From the NCBI RefSeq assembly GCF_002099425.1, contig NW_018343955.1:12820001-12884000 (forward strand): a stretch of 64,000 bases of DNA, read 5' to 3'. The DNA is from Phascolarctos cinereus. Taxonomy: Eukaryota; Chordata; Mammalia; Diprotodontia; Phascolarctidae. Below the pieces are notes generated by a model. The model ran no database searches. It saw nothing but the letters and a program-made list of their open reading frames with translations, and had not been told where the DNA came from. Shown here piece by piece: positions 11,222-22,897 of this stretch (its first letter is position 1; each line of letters begins with the position of its first letter). The translations under genes and the position numbers were made by a program.

Positions 11222-11640
11222 TTCATAACCATTCAGTCAATAAACATTTATTCAATGCCTATTAGGTACCAGGCAGTGTGCTAAGTTCTGGGGATACAAA
11301 AAGAAGCAAAAGGCAATCCCTGCCCACAAGGAGCCTACAGTCTAATGGGGGGGGGGACATGCAAACAAATATATACAAAGCAAGCCACACACAGGATAAA
11401 TGGAAAATAATTAGCAAAGGGAAGACACTAGAATTAAGAGGGGTTGAGGAAGTCTTCCAGTAAAAGCTGGGATTTTAACTGGGACTTCAAGGAAACCAAT
11501 GAAGTCAGCTGGCAGAATTGAGGAGGGAAAACATTCCAGGCATGGGGAATAGCCAGAAAAAATGCCCAGGGCCCAGAGATAATGTCATGTTCATGGAACA
11601 TCCAGGGGGCCAGTGTTACTGGATCAAAAATTGGTGAGTT
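11222..11640 (-). mobile_element. L2/L3-like LINE 3' end, antisense
   Basis: The + strand runs 'aataaacatttattcaatgc', 'aggtaccaggcagtgtgcta', 'caatccctgcccacaaggag', 'acattccaggcatggggaat' and 'ccagtgttactggatcaaaa': the reverse complement of a CR1/L2-clade 3' region. Truncated copy. Confidence 0.75.
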
Positions 11641-11969
11641 TGGTAGTACAAGTGTGATTCTTCCTAGTTTACCTTTGAGGAAACCACACAGGATGGTAGA
11701 GGAGGGCAAATAGAGAGGATCTTAATGACTTACTCAAAGTCACATAGGAAACCAATAACAGAGCTCCAGGGGTTTTATCTGCCCTGTCTCCCAAGAGCTC
11801 AAGCAGCAGGATTTTACATGATTTCGCTCATCTTCCATTCCCTTTGGCTCAAGACCACGCATTCTCAGGCTCATTACCTCAGAGGTCATACCTGAATAAG
11901 AATTCTCCACTCCAACATCCCACATAAGTAATAAGCATCCAACCTTCACATTAATTTATTTAGCAACAG

Positions 11970-12075
11970 AACTCATCATGTCCTGAGGCAGCCTGTGCAT
12001 ATTTTAAACAATACTAATTGTTGGGTAGATTTTCCTTACATCAAACCTAAATTTTCTTCTTTATAATATTTCCCT
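11970..12075 (-). mobile_element. CR1/L3-like LINE fragment, antisense
   Basis: 'gtcctgaggcagcctgtgca', 'aatactaattgttgggtaga' and 'tttccttacatcaaacctaa' parallel the antisense CR1 3' region seen also at 31.6-32.3 kb. Confidence 0.55.
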
Positions 12076-12082
12076 AGATAGA

Positions 12083-12320
12083 TGGAGCAGTGGGAGTCAG
12101 TAAGACATGAGTTCAGATCCAGTCTCTGGACACTTGCTAGCTGCAAGACTCTGGGCAAGTCACTTAACTTATTTACCTCAACTTCCTCAACTCTAAAATG
12201 GGGCTAATAACAGCACCTACTATGAAGGGTTATTGTGTGGATCAAATGAGATAATACTTATAAAGCACCTGACACTTAGTAGGCATCATAGAGAATGTTA
12301 TTCCCTTCTCTTCCCCCGCT
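12083..12320 (+). repeat. tRNA/MIR-like SINE
   Basis: It contains 'gacatgagttcagatccagt', 'tctgggcaagtcacttaact', 'aaatggggctaataacagca' and 'acacttagtaggcatcatag'. Near full length. Confidence 0.8.
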
Positions 12321-12655
12321 CCCCTACCTTCCCCGATAAGGGACAGACGTCCAGGTGCGGCTGGCCTGCTTACCTTGATGATAATCCTCCTCTCACAGAA
12401 TGTGTTACCTGAATTTTTTCCATTTCACCTTATTCCTCAAGAAAGAGTAAACAGCAGAATTGTGTGTGGTTTCACCTTGGTCCACCTGATAATACAACAA
12501 TTAGAGGTTAAGTTGGGTTACCAAATATTCTATTTAAAAATACAAATACCCCTGGAAGGTTAAAGAGTTGTCATTCATGAACAATTCAGTCAGACTACTT
12601 TATTCTAAGATTTGCCTGAGAACATCTAGATCAAGGGAAAAGGGTTTCTGATTGG

Positions 12656-12845
12656 GCATGGGGAGGCTGAAGGGAGTACTTGTAGGTAAGTTTGACACAT
12701 GGGCACCTGGGGGTAGGGCAGGCCGGGGGGGGGGGGAGATGCTGTGGTGGGGGGCTTCGGTCAGCATGAGGGTTATGGGGACCTGGGGGCCTAATGAGGA
12801 GGGCACCAGGAGGTGGGGGAGGGTGCAGATAAGGAGGTGGGAAAA
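12656..12845 (+). other. G-rich tract with G-quadruplex potential
   Basis: Many runs of three or more G on the + strand, including 12 consecutive G at 12725-12736. ORFs in this stretch (proline-rich on the minus strand) show no family signature and follow from composition. Confidence 0.7.
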
Positions 12846-13371
12846 TGTCAAGGACAAACTTCACTTATTTCAAAATTTTGCCTAGGGCCAGCCCTGCATC
12901 CCGGAAAGGAGGACGAAATTCTTCCTCCTCCTCTTCCCTCCTGCTCACAGGACCCAGAACTCAGGCTAGTACTAATGGGACTATAGTTCTACTATATTAT
13001 GGGTTAAATAGGCTTTTTTGGGTTGGCCTGGGAATTTGATCACCTTTTAGAACATTGTTTCTATGGGGAAATGTGTCCTGAGTTCCAAACAAGCAATTTA
13101 CAAGGTAAGCTTTTGGAATACATTCCATCAGTAACCTGCAGGTCTGCCTGAGTTCTTAAATCACTATTCCTTTATTTATTCGCTACTTAGGCTTCCTGGT
13201 ATTCTGACAGGTCCCAGTCCCAAAAGACACAGCTATTTAGTTGAATATGCTTAGTGAACAATTCAATTGCAACTGATTTTCAAAATATTAAGTGTTTAAA
13301 TATATTTTAAAAATATGTAATAAACATTATTATCATTAATAACTGTAATATAATAATAATAATAATATCTG

Positions 13372-13605
13372 AGACAGGCAGCATGACATACTGGAAAGAG
13401 ACACAGCTTCAAAGGCCAAAAGGTCAAGGTTGAAATCTCCTCATCCATACTGGCTTTCTGACCCTGGGCCAAGTCACCTAAACCTCTCAGTGCCCTAGAC
13501 AGCTCTCTAAGATCATAATTTTCTGAACAGTTGCTGGTCTGCCTTTAGCAGGGCAAGTTTCTTCACCAGGAGCTTTCTATATGGGTGATATCACAGGTCA
13601 AGACA
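13372..13605 (+). repeat. MAR1-like tRNA/CORE SINE
   Basis: It contains 'ggcagcatgacatactggaa', 'tctgaccctgggccaagtca', 'aaacctctcagtgccctaga' and 'gtgatatcacaggtcaagac'. Full-length type. Confidence 0.78.
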
Positions 13606-13611
13606 AATAAC

Positions 13612-13680
13612 ACCAGACACTTATATAGCATTTTAAAGTTTGCAAACTGCAGATCAATTAAGTGACTTGTCCAAGGTCAA
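13612..13680 (-). repeat. SINE fragment, antisense
   Basis: 'tatatagcattttaaagttt' and 'taagtgacttgtccaaggtc' match the antisense body of MIR/MON SINEs. Truncated. Confidence 0.45.
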
Positions 13681-13925
13681 AATTTAAAAGATATATATGT
13701 ATATATACATTCTTAGAAAAATGTTGTTCCATTCAATTTGCCGTGGGTAGGCAATACAGACCTAGGTATCCATTGCAAGCCCACTGTTTGCATGTGACTG
13801 ATTTATCTTGTGATTTAGAAATCTGGTTCTCTAGTGATGTGGGCTTGGATAAGGCCCTAGTATGCCTCTGCATAATGTAATCACATAGTGAATATTATAG
13901 TAAGCAGCCAAAATATTAGCATGTG

Positions 13926-14015
13926 ATAGACAGAGACAGAGATAGAGATAGAGATAGATACAGATACAGATAGATGCAGATGCAGATAAAGATATACAGA
14001 TGTAGATACAGATAA
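13926..14015. repeat. (GATA)/(CAGATA)n microsatellite
   Basis: Imperfect tandem tetra- and hexamers of GATA, GACA and GATGCA type. Confidence 0.95.
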
Positions 14016-14029
14016 AGGACACAAAGTTT

Positions 14030-15180
14030 GGGATCATTAGAGATGCAGCCATCATTACAGAATAGTATAATGATTGGCTACTGAAGAATGCTTTAGAAAT
14101 ATAATGCCTAGCTCCTTGCACAGGCAGAGGAGTCCATGTATACCTGACTCCTAGTTAAAAGAATTGCCAAAGCTGGAGAAGTGGTCAGCTTTTTGGAACC
14201 ACTACATCGAAGGATGTATTTGATGACATTCACTCAAGTGGTCAAATTGCCTCTCCCACAGATTACCTGTGGAGAAGAGGGGGAGGGAACAGTACAGATA
14301 GCCTGAATTGGAATCAGCTGTGTTTGACAAATAGCAGCATTAAAATTTCTGGAATTTTTGAAACCCTCATGGGAAATCACGTTTATCTTGAATTCAAAAA
14401 TGGGAGAAATGCAAAAAAGTAAATAATTATTTAGTACCATTTTCCAAAGTAAAGTCAGCTTATTAGTTTAAGAATACACAAATGTATTATGCATGACTTG
14501 ATTTACTCATAAAATTATCTTGTCTGTTATGTTTAGAGTTGTGAAGGTGGAAAAAGAAAAAAAGAAACAAAAATTCAGGGAAAACTAGTTTTTTCCTGTT
14601 ATTGTTTTCCTTCCATCCCCTGCCCCTGTACCCTCAGGTCTTTATGAGAAACTTATGCCACCAAGTTGCTGAAGTAGTGTCAAATGAGATTTACAAAATA
14701 TGAAAGAGAGCACAACTTTTTTAAATTGAAAAATTAGATTACAGCCTGCTTTTATAATTGGTATTGGAAGACAGGACTAACAATTGTGTGTACTATACAC
14801 TAGCTGTGTGACAGCAGGCTTTTGCCCCGTATAGTTATATTTTATGATGATGTAATTTGACCTGGGGTATATCCTAATCAGTGTAATGTTGAACCATATC
14901 AGAATGCTGTCCCACAGTATAAAAATTAAACTAAAGATATTTGAATTTAGTAAAACCAGAGAATGTGAAACTAAAAGAATAAGCCAGTCTTTTCAAAAGA
15001 GTGACTGTCAAAGATGTGCATACCCCCTTTCTCCCAGAGCAGCGCAAATATTTGCCTCCTAAATAAATTTTCTTGTGTCGGACACATGGCAAACACCAGC
15101 CAAACATTTGCCCCTTTTCAAAAAGTCTTGATATTGTTTCAGAAAAGACTCAGTTTTTTTTCTTTCTTTTTTTTTTTTTA
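14030..15180. other. Intronic sequence upstream of exon; nothing recognised
   Basis: Unique-looking AT-rich DNA. The last 30 bases form the exon's pyrimidine tract. Confidence 0.5.
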
Positions 15181-15197
15181 CCCCTCCTTCTCCTCAG

Positions 15198-15335
15198 GTA
15201 CAATCCTTGGATTTGCCCTCCGGCCATACAGAATGAGCTACCGGGAAGTTAAGTACTTCTCCTTTCCAGGAGAACTTTTAATGAGGATGTTACAGATGTT
15301 GGTGTTACCGCTCATCGTCTCCAGCTTAGTCACAG
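15198..15335 (+). CDS. SLC1A3: SLC1A3 (EAAT1/GLAST) internal coding exon, equivalent to human exon 3
   Basis: SLC1A3 is the sodium-coupled glutamate/aspartate transporter of astrocyte and Bergmann glia plasma membranes, which clears synaptic glutamate. The exon is 138 bp (46 codons' worth). It is preceded by a pyrimidine tract and ctcctcAG, and followed by ACAG/GTACT. The first G of a glycine codon comes from the upstream exon and the last base starts another glycine codon, so both ends are phase 1. The translation includes [15 protein letters not shown] and then [15 protein letters not shown]: the end of TM1, the first loop and TM2. The [10 protein letters not shown] stretch fits SLC1A3 rather than SLC1A6 (QLTYRQIKY), SLC1A2 or SLC1A1. 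Compared with the human protein as I remember it, there are two conservative changes (T to A before LRPYR, I to V before SSLVTG). A phase-matched exon can be skipped without a frameshift, and an exon-3-skipping isoform (GLAST1a) is known in rodents. No stop or splice defect is visible. Confidence 0.95.
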
Positions 15336-15619
15336 GTACTAAAGTCAGCTTTGTTTTGCTTTTCCCTATCTTTTGTATATGGAAGACCTTTTATCACCAT
15401 ACATTGTAAACGTGAAAAGCCCCTCGGTCTTGGCTGGATGCATGCTCAAGTCTAGAATGAAAAGTTTCCTTCAAAATGGTGGCAGGGAGGTTTTTTTTGT
15501 TTGTTTTTGTTTTTAGTAATGCATGAGTGATCACGCCTCTCCCATTTGACCAATCACAAAGGGAAACAGATTTTAAATAGCCAATTAATCTGCTCTGTCT
15601 TCAGTATGAAAGAGGTACC

Positions 15620-16390
15620 CTTCTGAAAACACGTTCTCTACCGCGTACAACAGGTCTGTTTTCTCACCCTCTTATCCCACCCAGATAACATCTGGTTGGA
15701 CAGCCTATTAGCTATTGATGCAAGAATGCTTGTTCTAAGAACCGCCAAGACTTGAACTGCGGCCTCCGTGGAAGCCTCACCACGAGGTAATGCCCACGAC
15801 ACACTCACAAGACTCTGCTGCCACCAGCAATGTATCTTTTCTGCCTCCCTGCATGATTTTCGTTTCCTTCTCCAGTTATACTCCCCACCTCCCAAACCTT
15901 TTCAACAGAGGGGAGAACTGGGAGGGGGTGGGGAGACTTTCCATCTGGAACCCTATAAAATGTCAAGGTTAATTTCACCTCCTGAACTCTGGAATTCCAG
16001 AGTAGAAACTAGCAGGATAGGATTGTGTCCTTTTGAGAGAAAGGGAGAGAGAAAAGAAAAAAGAGTGTGTGTGTGTGTGTGCGCTTCTGGGAGAGAGGCC
16101 GCAAGTAACTCTTGACGGGGTTGCTGTCGAAGGCTTATTTGCATGCTCGCTCGTGATTGGTGCACACCCGTGGAACTGAAAGTCTAGAGAGCAATGTCCA
16201 TTCCTGAGCATTCCATCCCACCCACTCGCTAATTCCCCCGACTGCGGCACATCCACTATGTGTAGGCAGAATTCAGGAAGGCCCAGGAGCTATGAAGCTT
16301 AGCTGCTAAAATCGGAGCTGCATTCGTCAGGAGAACCCAGCAGCAGCACGCACCTCCCGCTCCCCTTCCGTCCCAGTTCACTATCTAACG
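15620..16390. promoter_or_regulatory. CpG-richer patch with octamer and CCAAT motifs, candidate intronic element
   Basis: Starting about 300 bases after the exon, CpG dinucleotides are much denser than elsewhere in the AT-rich window (roughly 16 in 16080-16390 alone). ATTTGCAT, the POU/octamer consensus, lies at 16137-16144. An inverted CCAAT box (ATTGG) lies at 16156-16160. No transposon signature is seen here. Enhancer or alternative-promoter function is inference only. Confidence 0.35.
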
Positions 16391-16477
16391 TGGACAAATC
16401 ACTCCAGCTGTTTATGATTCAGCGTCTGACCCATCCAGCTACCTCTCACACCTCTTGGGGGGTGGGCGGCATATTTC

Positions 16478-16685
16478 AAAGTAATAGGATTTTAGAGCTA
16501 GAAAGGACCCTGGAGATCTTCTTACCCCATTCCCACGTTTTACAGATGAAGAAACTGAGGGATGTCCAAAGAAAGGAAGCAACTTACCTATGGTCCAGCA
16601 TTTAGTTAGTAGCAGAGCTGGGACGTGACCACAGCTCCCTTGAACTCCAAAGTCAGTGCTTGATTCACTTTATCATGATGTCTGT
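16478..16685 (-). repeat. MIR/MON-like SINE, antisense
   Basis: 'ttagagctagaaaggaccct', 'tttacagatgaagaaactga' and 'ttagtagcagagctgggacg' mark a reverse-complemented copy. Confidence 0.75.
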
Positions 16686-16727
16686 CATGATCCACTTTAG
16701 AGATTTATGAGTGACTGTTAAGGGCTT

Positions 16728-16775
16728 TGTAAAGCTTAGAGCACCCTATAAATGTAAGCCATTATTAGTATTACT
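16728..16775 (+). repeat. SINE 3' tail fragment
   Basis: 'tgtaaagcttagagcaccct' followed by ataaatgtaagccattatt matches the 3' tail of MIR-like SINEs. Confidence 0.5.
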
Positions 16776-16779
16776 TGTC

Positions 16780-19700
16780 TCCACTCACCAGCATCAGATT
16801 CACTGCATTTGCAAGTATCCCAGTCAGGGAGGGGAAATCTGACACCTACCCCCAATCCCCTCAAAAAAAGATATTTCTGTCTGGCACATTTTTGGTATTT
16901 GTTTGCAAAACTGACTCTTAATAATAGCCTGATATAGGCTATTGCACAAGGATACTTCCACATTTGTTACTCCTTCGCTGCAGTTTTTCTGGGAAGCAAG
17001 TTGTGTACAAATAGTCCAGAACAGAAAAACACACTTTTTTAGTGGGTTTCATTGGAACAATGAGTTCCTCACCACTGTTCCTGCTTCCTGCTCCTCTGAC
17101 AGCCCTTTAGTGTCACCTGATAGGACCATCTCTCTCTTTTCCTGAGTTGAGGCTCCAATTTGGATCACACCCCATTAGGGTCCTTTATTCCTTTTAGCTT
17201 GCTTTCCTGTCCTGCAAGGTGGGGCTATTGCTGCTCAGAGGTTTTGGACAAAGGCCAAAATCTTTTGCTCCTGGCAGCTCTGCTGAGACCCCCATTGCTA
17301 ATAGTCACTAATCACTGGTTGAAGGAGGTCAGCCAGAGATCCTGTTGTGTGTTATTTGATTATAGAAAATGTTTCTTCAATTCTTCAGACATCCCAAATG
17401 ACAGCTGTAAGCTTGGCATTGTTGATTTGAAAGAGCTTCCTGGAGGGAGTGGGAGGTACTGACTGGAAGGACAAGACCCCAAAAGACAGCTTTTGGCAAC
17501 TCTCTTTGGAAGGATTTTGTGACTGGAAACCTCCAAGGTAGAAACCTAAAGTTTAAAAAACAAAGGAAAACAGAATTGCAGGCAAGTTGTTGCTGCCACT
17601 TTATGGGTACCTGCTGAGTTCAGGAATAGAAAAGTAGTTTGGGCAGCACCGCAAATGGGATGACAATAAGGAGCCAAACTCTCAGTGCTCACTCCCCCTC
17701 CCAGGATCTGATTCTCTTTTAACTATACCACCTGAGTGAGAGCCTTATGACCCAGTTCTCCTCCCAACTCCACCTGTCCTTCCTTTTTTTTTTTAGCATC
17801 CTTGGAGATAGCTGTATACCTGCTCACTAACAGATGAGCAAACAAAGTATGTAGAGCTTATGTAAGCACCTTTTAAGTTAGCAGAAGTATTGTGACATGC
17901 TTGTAAGGCTATGCAAAATCCAGACATGAGAGAAGTTTGAATTGCAATATTCAGGAGCTGGCTATACAACAGGTGGCTGATTTAGTCTTTTCCTTTTCCC
18001 TTTCTCTTCCTGTGTTACACATACTGAATTTACTTCTCAATTGCAAGTAAAGACAAAGACCAAGTTGATTTTGCTCTTTTATTTTGCCTATCTTATTAAA
18101 GGCTTGATAGCAGAGAAAGCTAAAACTTTTGGACAGAATGTAATTTGGGGATTGTTGTTGGGTTCCGTGGACTGAGTCTGTGCTAGACTTCTGCTTCATT
18201 TACATCAGAAAGAGAAAGTAGATTAATCTTGGTCTTAAAAAGTGGTTATCGGGCACAAAAGATCCTAAGTAGTTGTTCAGTTTCAGAGAACTCACCTGTG
18301 TGAAAAAAAAGTCTCAAAGGTATCACTCAACTTGGCAAAGATGCGTCAGGCTTTTGTACCAAAGGAGTAATTCAAAGCTACATATTAGTTTGACTGTTTC
18401 TGATGGGTTGGGGTATACAGTAACCTAGGAGCCTTCTGTGGCCTTTCTAAGGTAGGTGATTTCATGAAGAGGGAGCCTGTCTTTCTGAAATGAAGCATCA
18501 TCAGACTCAGACACACACTAGGTTGTGACTGGGCCTCATGTATGCAACTTTTCCTACTGACAGATAGCTCTGGGCCAAAGCTTAACCCATAACAGGGACT
18601 CTGCTACTCAACACACCATTTCCTGCCTGCTAAACAAATAGCTATCAGAAAACAGGCATTCTACCTTCTTGGTGTAACTCAAGTTGTTTAAGAGCTGCTG
18701 GCCTTTTCTCTGCACGCCATGAATGCCAGTTTAAGAACTCAGAGGTGGTGCCCTAAGTGAAATGCTTTTCCCAAAAGGAAATCTATTGAGAGAGAATATT
18801 CTGAGTTCAGCACTCTCTGCTTTTGAGTAGGACAGGTCCTTAGTATGCACCAAACCCAAACCACTACTTTTTAATGTTTTATTTAGCCAAGGCATTTCAT
18901 TTTAGGGAATTAGGGAAAATGTACCTTAACTTTAATTCTGCCAATCTTAACCTTGAAATTTCCCCTGTGAAGTCCCATTTATGCTCTTCCAAGTGGCATC
19001 ATCATATTTGATCATTCTAACTCCTCTAAGCCATGCTGTACATGTTTTTCTGAAATTCAAATCCCCATACCTACTGAACATCTGGAGTACATGGAGGGCA
19101 TATCAGAATTTGAGAAACTAAGGGAAAAAATTGGAGTAAAAGCTTTTTAGCCAAGGACTTCATTTTCTTAAGAGAAGAGTAAGTCTATTTCGATATAGAA
19201 TAAATGGATATCTGGCAATATGTGACTAATTTCATCATTGGCTCCATCCAACTAGGTTTTTTCAGGCCAAAGACATTACACATGTTGGCTTTCTGAAGAA
19301 GTTAACAGGAAAATGATTAAATCTTCATGACACATGACCTATGGCCCCCTGTTGACTTTTGGAATCTCTGCAGCAAATGAGAGCTAGCTTTCCCATTTAG
19401 ATTTGTTCTTCCTATACTTCTTCCTCTTTTTGTCTTACTTACTCCATCCTTATCACTTCGGAGTCCATAAAAATGCATTTATTTTGGATCACTGTCAGCA
19501 TCTTTGACACCCAAAATCTGCATAAAAGACATCTTTTTGTTCATGTTTCCACAGTAGAAAGTGAAGATAAGGTAAGTGGCACACAGCTGGCGTTAGAATA
19601 GTTAGTCAGGAGTTTTACATGTTCAATACTTATGTCCCTTGGTAAAACTATGAAGCAGGAAAAAATTATTTTCAGTATGCTCCCCTCCTCTATCCCTTCT

Positions 19701-19800
19701 GAAATCATATGGCATAATTCCAGGCTTTATGATACTTAGGTAGGAAAGATACATTTAGCCAGTGGGCCTTCCTGACGCACCTCAAATAACAACATAGGCA
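16780..19800. other. About 3 kb of mostly unique intron
   Basis: This is the longest stretch without a recognised repeat. No coding homology is seen in its short ORFs. It is a reasonable place to look for conserved noncoding elements. Confidence 0.45.
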
Positions 19801-19807
19801 AACAGTG

Positions 19808-19963
19808 GGGCAGCTAGGTGATGCAGTGAGTAGAGAACCAGCCCTGGAGTCAGGAGGACCTGAGTTCAAATATGGCCACAGACACTTGATACTCACTAGC
19901 TGTGTGACCCTGGGCGAGTCACTTAACCCCAATTGCCTCTCCAAAAACAAACGAATAAAAAAT
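19808..19963 (+). repeat. Short marsupial tRNA-type SINE
   Basis: 'ggggcagctaggtgatgcag', 'agccctggagtcaggaggac', 'gtgtgaccctgggcgagtca' and an A-rich tail. Full length and little diverged. Confidence 0.9.
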
Positions 19964-20533
19964 ATCATTTCATCTCTAGTTAAGACTGACTACAGAAAGA
20001 AAAAGTAGTTTCACAACTTGCTATGAGGAAGAGAAAGTTTGATTGACTAAGGATATAACCCAAAAGGTAGAGCTGTATCATTCTCCTGGTCTTCTTAAGA
20101 TTCAAATTTAACAAATGTTTCTCAAATACCCACTGTGTGCATAGCTGTAAGCTAGGGGTTGGGTCTCTGAGGTAATTTTATGGCACACGTCACATAGTAT
20201 TTTAATAGTTTCCCTCCACATATTTTCAACAGTAAATTTATTAAACAAATTGCCATTGAAGTCAGGAAACTTGTGTATTGTAAAAGATTTCACAGTTACA
20301 GACCAGGATCTTCTGTATCTGGGAAAAATGGTCAGTTTGCATACTATAGAGATAGTCATTTTTAAGTGCAAGATATGTGGAGCAAACAAAGAGAGAAATT
20401 TAACCCAAAGTTATTATGGCTTCATGTAACTTAATTGGACATGTAATTCTCAGTGCTTGGGCACTGAAAAGGTTGATTGCTTGCATAAACAAGGAGATGG
20501 GGCTTAGACCTATGATTTCAATGATGTAAGACG

Positions 20534-20706
20534 GCAGTTTTTGTTCTCAGGATCCCTTTACATTCTTAACAACAAAGAGTTTTTGTTTATGTGGGTTATA
20601 TCTATCAATATTTACCATATTAGCAATTAAAATATCTAAATATTATTATAAAAATAATTTTGCCCCTGCAAGTTCCCTGAAAGAGTCTCCATTTTGAGAA
20701 CTGCTG
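20534..20706 (+). mobile_element. hAT-like nonautonomous DNA transposon
   Basis: It begins cag...ttctcaggatccc and ends ttgagaactgctg, with 'ttttgtttatgtgggttata' inside, matching a Charlie-type mini-element. The termini are inverted copies of each other. Confidence 0.6.
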
Positions 20707-20711
20707 ACTTC

Positions 20712-20905
20712 GGAAAATCCCAAGTAAGGAAATCACCTTCACCAATGCAGGTCAGCACCTTCTATGCCACTTTTAGCCTCAGAGGGCTACAACGTTAGAG
20801 AAATTAAGTGACCTTGGGGTCACACAGCCAGTATGTGTCAGAATTTAAGAGTGGAATTTAGGTTTGATGGTTTCTAATACCATTCTCTCTCCACTCTGCC
20901 ATTGT
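20712..20905 (-). repeat. SINE, antisense, diverged
   Basis: 'caccttctatgccactttta', 'gagaaattaagtgaccttgg' and 'gtcacacagccagtatgtgt' indicate a reverse-complemented marsupial SINE. Confidence 0.5.
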
Positions 20906-21202
20906 CTCTTTACATGAATTGAGGCTTAAAAAAAAACTTAAGAAAAACTTTAAATAGTCCACCCATAATACCTTTAGTATGTGTTAGAAAAGAGGCTGAA
21001 TTCAGCAAGCTTCTTACTTTTCACTTATGCTGTTTCTTTCCTGTAACCCCATTTGGATATTTAAGGCATGGATAGATTTTTCACCCCTTCGAAAAAAAAA
21101 TCTACAAAATCATTTACAAGCAAAGGAATGGCAGAATTTGGATTGGTTTTCTTCTTACTTAAAAAAAAATTATTCTGTAGTCACTAAAGAAACCTTTGAA
21201 GA

Positions 21203-21292
21203 GGGAGAAAGGAAGGAAGGAATAAAGGAAGGAAGGAAAGATGGAAGAAAGGAAAGGAGAGAGGGTGGAAGAGAGAAACAAAGAAAAAAGAA
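21203..21292. repeat. (GGAA)n-like purine tract
   Basis: Imperfect AAGG/AAAG units on the + strand. The Lys/Glu/Arg-rich ORF here is a composition artefact. Confidence 0.9.
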
Positions 21293-21372
21293 AGGGCACA
21301 TGCCCTCTCCCACTTTCCATCAATTGGTTGACTAAGCTATCAATCAGTATTGAGCTAGCTAACAGTGGGTTT

Positions 21373-21532
21373 CTTTGTTTTTATTTTTGTTTTTTGGCTA
21401 GGCAATGGGGTTAAGTGACTTGCCCAGGGTCACACAGCTAGTAAGTGTTATGTGTCTGAGGCTGGATTTGAACTCAGGTCCTCCTGAATCCAGGTCTGGT
21501 GCTCTATCCACTATGCCACCTACCTGCCCTGC
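21373..21532 (-). repeat. Short marsupial tRNA-type SINE, antisense, with target-site duplication
   Basis: A T-rich tail, then 'ttggctaggcaatggggtta' through to 'ccacctacctgccct'. Flanks 21361-21372 and 21533-21544 match at 11 of 12 bases (aacagtgggttt/aacagtggcttt), consistent with L1-type target-primed insertion. Confidence 0.92.
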
Positions 21533-21544
21533 AACAGTGGCTTT

Positions 21545-22889
21545 AATGGGTTGTTATATCATGTGTGTCTATGTTAATGCTGATTGACAGCTCAATCAGC
21601 CAATGACAAGGCGTGCAAAAATGATAAAAGGACAATAGACAGCTTCTTTCCTCCTGATTCAACAGAAGAAGTTTCCATGAAACAAGTCTGAGGATGTGCT
21701 AGAAGTCTAAGTGCAAGAGAGAATACTTCCAAATCCTCAGGCCTCTCTTTGATGTTTTTCCTTCACTGCTTCCCAGTAGAATGGGTTGGAACAATGGAGT
21801 GGAGAACAGCTAGGACCTAAGAGTCTAAATTTCCCATTGTGATTATGAGTTTAGAGTAAATGCCAGGCAACATCTCCATGAATACACTAGCTGTTGTGGC
21901 TTCATCTGGCAGCTCGTACTGGACAAAATAGAGTTCCTTCACACGAAGACAGAATTTGGGGTTGTGGAAATATGCTTAGGATTTACCATTCCAGATCCAA
22001 TGGGGCTCACTAGCCCCAACATGCTGCTCAGAGACCAATTTCCTATAGAAGACGGGGGGGAAAAGCATATCTTAAACCTACCCAATTAAACATTGCTGGA
22101 GCTTGTGGAAAAAATTCCTTCTACCTCTGAAGGGAGGGGTTGGCTTCTCCCCTGTAGCATGAGATTTGATTATCCTTATCTCAGCTGCATAACTATAAAT
22201 ATTATCATTAGTTATACAACTATCTAGTTGATTTCTCTTTCCTAAAAAATCCATCTCCAGTATGTGGTATTCTGTATTTCTTGGGGCAGCAAATTCCACA
22301 AGCTGATTACACACTGTGAAAAAGTACAGAGAGTTTTCAGTTAACCAAGACATCAGGCAAGTGGAGGCTCAGTTTCAGTCCTCCAGGCTGTTTTACAGAG
22401 GGTGCCAACCAGCCTTACAGAAGAACCAGAGCCTCTAGAATGGTGATCTGAAATCAACAGGCTAGGTCCTCTTTATTTTCCTTCAAAGTATCTCATAAAG
22501 ATTGAGAATGGTAGGAAGAATATATTTGAAAATGAAGGGTATATAAAAACAAAAGATAATGATATCTATCTATGGACTCAATAGAATGTTCCAAACATCT
22601 TAATGAAGTTCTAAGATATAGGAGCTATATATAGTAGCTTTTAAGCTATTATAGCTTGAAAGTCCACTAAGACATTTGGTACAATCTGTAGAAATATATT
22701 TTTAAATCCTGGTGGGGAGAGAAATCAGTTATATATAGATGGGCGTTGTAGCTGCACATCAGAACAACTGATCATGGTCGGGTCAAGGGGGCCTATGTAA
22801 TATCAAGTTGGCTGTCTTGAATTCTATAGATAAATGAAACAAGTGGTCCATGAAATGCACCATTTTTGATCTGGTTCCTGATTTGTGTT
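21545..22889. other. Intronic sequence, nothing firmly recognised
   Basis: Around 22170-22340, 'ttggggcagcaaattccaca' may be a very old CR1 piece in antisense, but the match is too weak to call. Confidence 0.4.
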
Positions 22890-22897
22890 CTCTAGGC

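Larger units (their letters stand above)
1..15197 (+). other. SLC1A3: Part of SLC1A3 intron 2
   Basis: This is sequence upstream of the exon acceptor. The start-codon exon (residues MTKSNGEEPK in human) was looked for and not seen, so it should lie further upstream. The content is SINEs, an L1 end, L2 and CR1 pieces, microsatellites and unique DNA. Intron numbering is inferred from the human gene. Confidence 0.8.

Noticed and set aside
12600-12885. Overlapping ORFs of 77-85 codons on both strands
   Set aside because: They follow from G/C-rich composition; proline runs on one strand mirror G runs on the other and no domain is visible.
13926-14015. CRISPR-like array
   Set aside because: The tandem units are 4-6 bases with no spacers: a microsatellite in a vertebrate genome.
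15014-15409. 131-codon ORF starting upstream of the SLC1A3 exon
   Set aside because: It reads through intron into the exon and past the donor; only 15198-15335 is supported by homology and splice sites.
19808-19963. tRNA-gene-like boxes in the short SINEs
   Set aside because: The A/B-box-like parts belong to SINE heads; no intact cloverleaf was seen.
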